Below, piece after piece: positions 63,301-64,000 of a stretch of DNA of 64,000 nt. Made by a program: the position numbers and the translations under genes. Under the pieces are notes generated by a model. That model was not told the DNA's origin. It saw only the letters and a list, made by a program, of their open reading frames with translations, and searched no databases. Positions within the stretch are counted from its first letter, which is position 1; every line of letters starts with the position of its first letter. Origin of the DNA: an uncultured bacterium (GTDB taxonomy: Bacteria > Cyanobacteriota > Vampirovibrionia > Gastranaerophilales > Gastranaerophilaceae); contig CACWTN010000002.1 in assembly GCA_902763805.1 (NCBI GenBank), forward strand, positions 111,191 through 175,190, in the 5' to 3' direction.

Positions 63301-64000
63301 GGAATGACTCTCGGAGAGTTCCAAAACAGTGTTAATCAGGCGCTTACAGATGCGTACGACACATACGGAAAGGCTAACAACACGGGTAAATACGGTTTAA
63401 CCTTCTTTGTTGATGCCAACACAGGTAAGTGGTCATTTACAGGTAACGAATATACTTACGTTTATGATATTTCCAGCGATTTGGCTAAAAAGCTTAAAGT
63501 TAACGATACCGCAGCAGATTTCACGCCGGATACAACCGATAAAACAAACAACAGTACAACAGACAGAATATCAGCAAGAAAAGAAAATAATACTTACGGT
63601 ACGTCATACGACTATACCATCAATTACCGTGCTAATGCAGACAGTAACGTTGATTACACATACTTCAACGAAAGAAATACAAAACTCAGCAATCTTATTC
63701 GTACAACAACTGACGGTACAAAGATAAATGCTACAGCTGCTCAGACTATGACATTTGTTGTTCACACTAACAACACTTATGTTGCCGACAACACAAAAGC
63801 TACAAACTGCACGAAAACAATTACGGTAACATGGACTGCAGGTCAGACTCTCGAACAATACGAAAATGCAGTTAATGATGCCCTCTATGCAGCATGGCTT
63901 GCTGACGGCAAACCAAACGATATCTGGGATAAATCAAACAAAGCTATCACAGATTTAGTCAACAAAATCGGTGATACATCATACATCCACGAACAGGATT
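54394..64000 (+). CDS. fliD: Giant FliD-like flagellar cap protein, incomplete at right edge
   Basis: Open from the ATG at 54394 (GAGAGG 5 bases upstream) to the end of the window: at least 3202 codons, no stop. I read the frame on many lines and met none. The N-terminus matches FliD: MTISFSGPSSGIDTNAWVEALVK, followed by a long helix with EQKKETL, then EVYVDQVATETEAKS. FliD caps the growing filament and can be an adhesin. After about residue 280 the protein is a series of Thr/Ser/Asn/Tyr-rich modules of about 120-180 residues with a common plan: [QT]xWTTGTAxTxSTG, TDYISDTFT, VDHS, TITIxTxTTFNxL, GVVxLDS, then ITDHWGV. These resemble Flagellin_IN repeats. The C-terminal FliD domain is not reached. 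Few Cys, no membrane helix in the part seen. Confidence 0.85.
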   Translation, partial: MTISFSGPSSGIDTNAWVEALVKMKQASVTNLEQKKETLVYTTSVLDNVKSFFASFKSVLTNVTQSNLGIASFDLFLQNLVETSNADVVTASVTTEAQEANYEVYVDQVATETEAKSAFLTNIISTTQDIATHNSLLSSIGIGTGKVGFLIGKDDNGNDIERIITLQSNDTIGTFLDKLNKIGIDASYDPTMGLFSINVDTDHINDIDNTGIIDALCLQNVNSGYSSDFLELTDINSFVVNATETAKMSLFGITDGTYTITDADGNNPQIFEADTEGTFLDFFNAISRFGLTASFDDEGIITINTDGRYLISGALAEQLGIVTDDQSHDTDTKAASTVSAFSTEVVNAEYNSTLGEIGAIVNNSDTLKILDVHRNLVAEITSLTKSSTIDDLFDALAHYSIAGSLNNNVISFDSALGYIIEGKIAENLGVQTYQTSTTTIKTGNSTTSTGLVSYLASATDWVSDCLWDVWDSYSAQDKVITVTHRDRVRDGDDNLNIQTYTYTVTAKNSIGSDGKVQKGTQFQDIIDWYKSIDPTSTFVFNDQGQIQIDSNDTFYLEGKIAEYLGIGGYSRTYTWTEGITTTTSSETISYRVRKTDYISDVLWDNGWLTYSDTQKVISAYSITVDHTTGNNSVNNPVYEKPDSVSATVEDEYTTDGLHAEGNYVENSSTYQHTVKTLIGTFTIKQGQTTFEDLSYWFTHVIDQTAAFEITNEGKIVINSDNNMHLEGKAITDLGLGISTYAQSWTTGTAATQSTGSVTYQVKMTDYISDTFTATQWGKVNKMITVYSSDVDHSDGDDGNQVYQKTVQVALTTITIDTSTTFNSLKAALAEYHIDLSIVDGVVTLDSRRSNYLVEEEFMKHKTENGVDVMTVNTNYNGGKTSILDHFGIKYDTVAQTWTTGTASTESTGIVNYVIKMTDYMSDTFTATEWNNLYKSVKSDGTTVNTRYTDSSGVSHGGREIAVMHSYIDHTNQKTIIACTTVITITTSTTFNDLQYTLKHLSDDDRYNIDLSISDGVLKFDSNCCWIEGLIPDHYGVKIDTYNANWTTGTASTQSTGNIQFLASGEDFIQDTFSSSEWSNLGQSTTSYKITVGTVGTTGTTEKTLGGKTIVIMHNFLDHTKQNTVTECMTTITITNNTKIGDYVITDGVLQATSHNDSSHSTIIVNGTTKSGKTLADILAQYDIKLSVSNDGVVQLDSNPSAGNSRNAFYVQGLITDHWGVTYNTIQQSWTTGTAATESTAYVTYLASMTDYISDTFTKSEWNGLSNYTITTGAGATLATTTVSGTVISVMHAELDHTTQSTVITRKTTITIGVDTTFNNLKDTLATYGITLGISNGVVQLDSDPSAGNGRNAYYIVGSIPDHWGVTYDTIKQSWTTGTAATQSTGVVKYNAQLTDYISDTFTKSEWDSLSSYKITTGAGTTLATTTVSGTVISVMNAELNHSDHTTVITRKTTITIGVDTTFNNLKNTLANYGITLNITNGVVQLDSDPSSGNGSNAYYIVGTIPDHWGVTYNTTTQSWTTGTQKTQSGDNVSYKAKMTDYISDAMTATTWNGKNKVISIHHSYLNHSNQTVYDTVDGTITITTATTFNSLAEELAHWGMILNISDGAVTLDSNAASEHNNNAYYITGEIPAYFGITSNTISQYWTCGTNTTSSTSTVNYNSDDDDYLKNLVGETTWANKSHDLTIHYLSYDYSTHSVVDNKSTLTVGSDWKISDLRTALAASTIGITLSVSGGTVSLDSKNGKWVSGDIADIMGLSYTTKTLNCTWGGSTTSSSAITGTINASDTVWDYLRWTDGADLTVTIRQSTVSYDNLSVTNSDIATITIDKSTTFSGLSDLLSSNSSSNLSLSLSNGVTTLNNANNYYAVGDVMSSIGISTTTSTQAVAYQSSTTSSSALTYSGNFSTSDYISDLVGWGDYTDNNVYVYYQYYDYASRSRQYYYVTGFGTKDTTIASLSDSLSTYGITLGVDGNKITLSNSSTSNQNGYYISGDMVTFLGLDTSTETKTVTAGKSYTGSKITAYAKSDSKMTDFGVGYWDYITVQYRNAMTGSCSDLGTIYVQDKTFQQFCDALNAYTGVSASIDSSGVLSIGTTKGRQLSSSLSLSSSFAGYPLGGGYHNSTQYVIDSTYGATDVLTYSTTKVEGSSYTTTTTEYTGKSVETSGFSGDTWKQVNIIWETSKGGSQVMIDETKINNVYMSHKPSETEWFELGKSSGLAVYMQCCNKGSGAFTSDTGYRVKIATDNGIQVKQMYVLKVTDNNYGTVVSISTTGTDYYTSKEVTTTVNTLTTTTETKTLDDWAWNNVAISAYGKSSGNIVLQRAYDSGEGYVSYESKTISYSSTDTLKAIADKLSPDGVSLYRNSVYGDYCNAVLSSSGGGSGSWTVYSSDLTSNNKTNTSKSQTAHGAYGRTFTKDMDGSTRMTEIGYNGAAGAVTTAFDITNSRTGHVGKDGYIWKNTTVNQIIDCLNAYTLGASVTDGKLTISASGETYLSACNSTDIFSALGLSTTMSNYSESKTWSKTKNNTSGSAKSQYITDNNKSRATLGAMGYSTDQVFTVYKHDDTDTPNHYSSTNYTWSTGTSLSDFVSTLNGSGLSVKFDSSTHKVTVKRGNDYYYYLGGVGANNPLKLTASNTTSSNVTFTVASKDGTKRSTTLHNESNLSDFGITENSTITFTYHVSNNYTEDFTTDGGHSFSGDIRTETLTFGKDTTLSTLVNAINSSTAHSYGISASIANGKLTINGGNRAYVSAISDNLKTNLKIAVDYNVTENTYTVEANSTKTGLQTYINDYSRLCDWGIDTAQVFTIVHHLNNTYVADCSKATNCTETLYVTWKADGTMNFSDLKTELAKKGITATFDAQTRKVSLKGNENYYLYDIAPATAGKANIADKFHITKDSTTNTYGKRYYYTITYRGNADTAKEYTYINARNTRLHNMGITTNQTMKIVVHTNNTYVTDNTKATNVTRTITVTWTAGATGMTLGEFQNSVNQALTDAYDTYGKANNTGKYGLTFFVDANTGKWSFTGNEYTYVYDISSDLAKKLKVNDTAADFTPDTTDKTNNSTTDRISARKENNTYGTSYDYTINYRANADSNVDYTYFNERNTKLSNLIRTTTDGTKINATAAQTMTFVVHTNNTYVADNTKATNCTKTITVTWTAGQTLEQYENAVNDALYAAWLADGKPNDIWDKSNKAITDLVNKIGDTSYIHEQD
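56600..60470 (+). repeat. Array of flagellin-IN-like modules inside the giant gene
   Basis: Landmark [QNY]xW[TG][TC]GT recurs near 56620, 57078, 57525, 58073, 58507, 58942, 59323 and in weaker form near 59680, giving unit lengths of about 458, 447, 548, 434, 435, 381 and 360 bases. Earlier degenerate units begin near 55677 and 56109, and a further run with the related YVxDNTKATN motif lies at 62800-63900. Units are in frame throughout. Confidence 0.85.
58021..58890 (+). repeat. 435-bp near-identical tandem repeat in the giant gene
   Basis: Bases from 58201 (ACAACCGGAGCAGG) recur at 58636, exactly 435 bases on. Long stretches agree almost perfectly, such as GATACAACATTTAATAACTT and AGTAAGCGGTACGGTAAT. 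Identity in silent positions points to recent duplication rather than selection on protein alone. Confidence 0.85.

Noticed and set aside
55145..63858. Many short frames on both strands within the giant gene
   Set aside because: They lie in other frames of one continuous coding region with no ribosome sites of their own; repeated shadows recur with the module period.

Overview
The window reads as a low-GC, gene-dense chromosome segment from a bacterium with a Gram-negative-type envelope. My best guess is a gut Vampirovibrionia ('Melainabacteria', order Gastranaerophilales); this is inference from gene content, with no marker search behind it. The arguments are an MCE/Mla lipid transport system, flagellar genes (fliO and a fliD-like giant), a type IV pilus ATPase (pilT), GatD-type peptidoglycan amidation, CdaA, and a set of unrelated hypothetical proteins that share a short N-terminal 'aromatic-x-G' tag (FKG, FNG, FCG, FGA) with cyanobacteria-like housekeeping genes around them. 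No prophage, transposase or CRISPR array is seen.

Layout: 1-721 is the N-terminal part of a sensor histidine kinase running off the left edge. 834-3032 holds fliO followed by a nonulosonate synthase and a KdsC-type phosphatase. 3053-9001 (minus) holds gcvT-gcvH-gcvPA, bioF, an S41 protease and a secreted HEALH protein. 9076-10305 is the L10/L7-L12 operon with an L10 leader and attenuator. 10312-13316 is mlaE-mlaF-mlaD. 13357-18785 holds a tagged small protein, a purine nucleoside phosphorylase, rqcP, a DedA protein, yjbQ and valS. 18784-21345 (minus) is pilT-recO-gatD. 21424-22225 holds a 121-bp tandem repeat and a Cys/Gly/Ser-repeat peptide gene with its own terminator. 22346-34446 holds a large tagged protein, rplS-rbgA, two membrane proteins, glgC, lysA-cdaA-yitT, a second small tagged protein and nadB-nadC. 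34561-35100 holds the second copy of the repeat family and a candidate small RNA. 35253-43880 holds a VKOR-DsbA fusion with queH, an orphan kinase, folP, a dxs-like gene, a third tagged protein and a VanX-type dipeptidase. 43881-44457 is a tRNA-Leu surrounded by partial copies of itself. 44530-54140 holds hppA, gap, a fourth tagged protein, upp, a second MCE protein, a lipoprotein, a long TPR protein and a glycosyltransferase with a Cys-rich tail.

The last 9.6 kb is a single open frame from 54394 that does not stop before the window end (at least 3202 codons). Its N-terminus is that of the flagellar filament cap FliD, but the rest is a long array of about 120-180-residue Thr/Ser-rich modules resembling flagellin 'IN' repeats, some nearly identical at DNA level (435-bp period). 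FliD proteins are normally about 400-700 residues, so this giant cap-like protein is the most striking object here. A nonulosonate pathway beside fliO and a glycosyltransferase just upstream of the giant gene make surface or flagellar glycosylation worth considering, but that link is inference.
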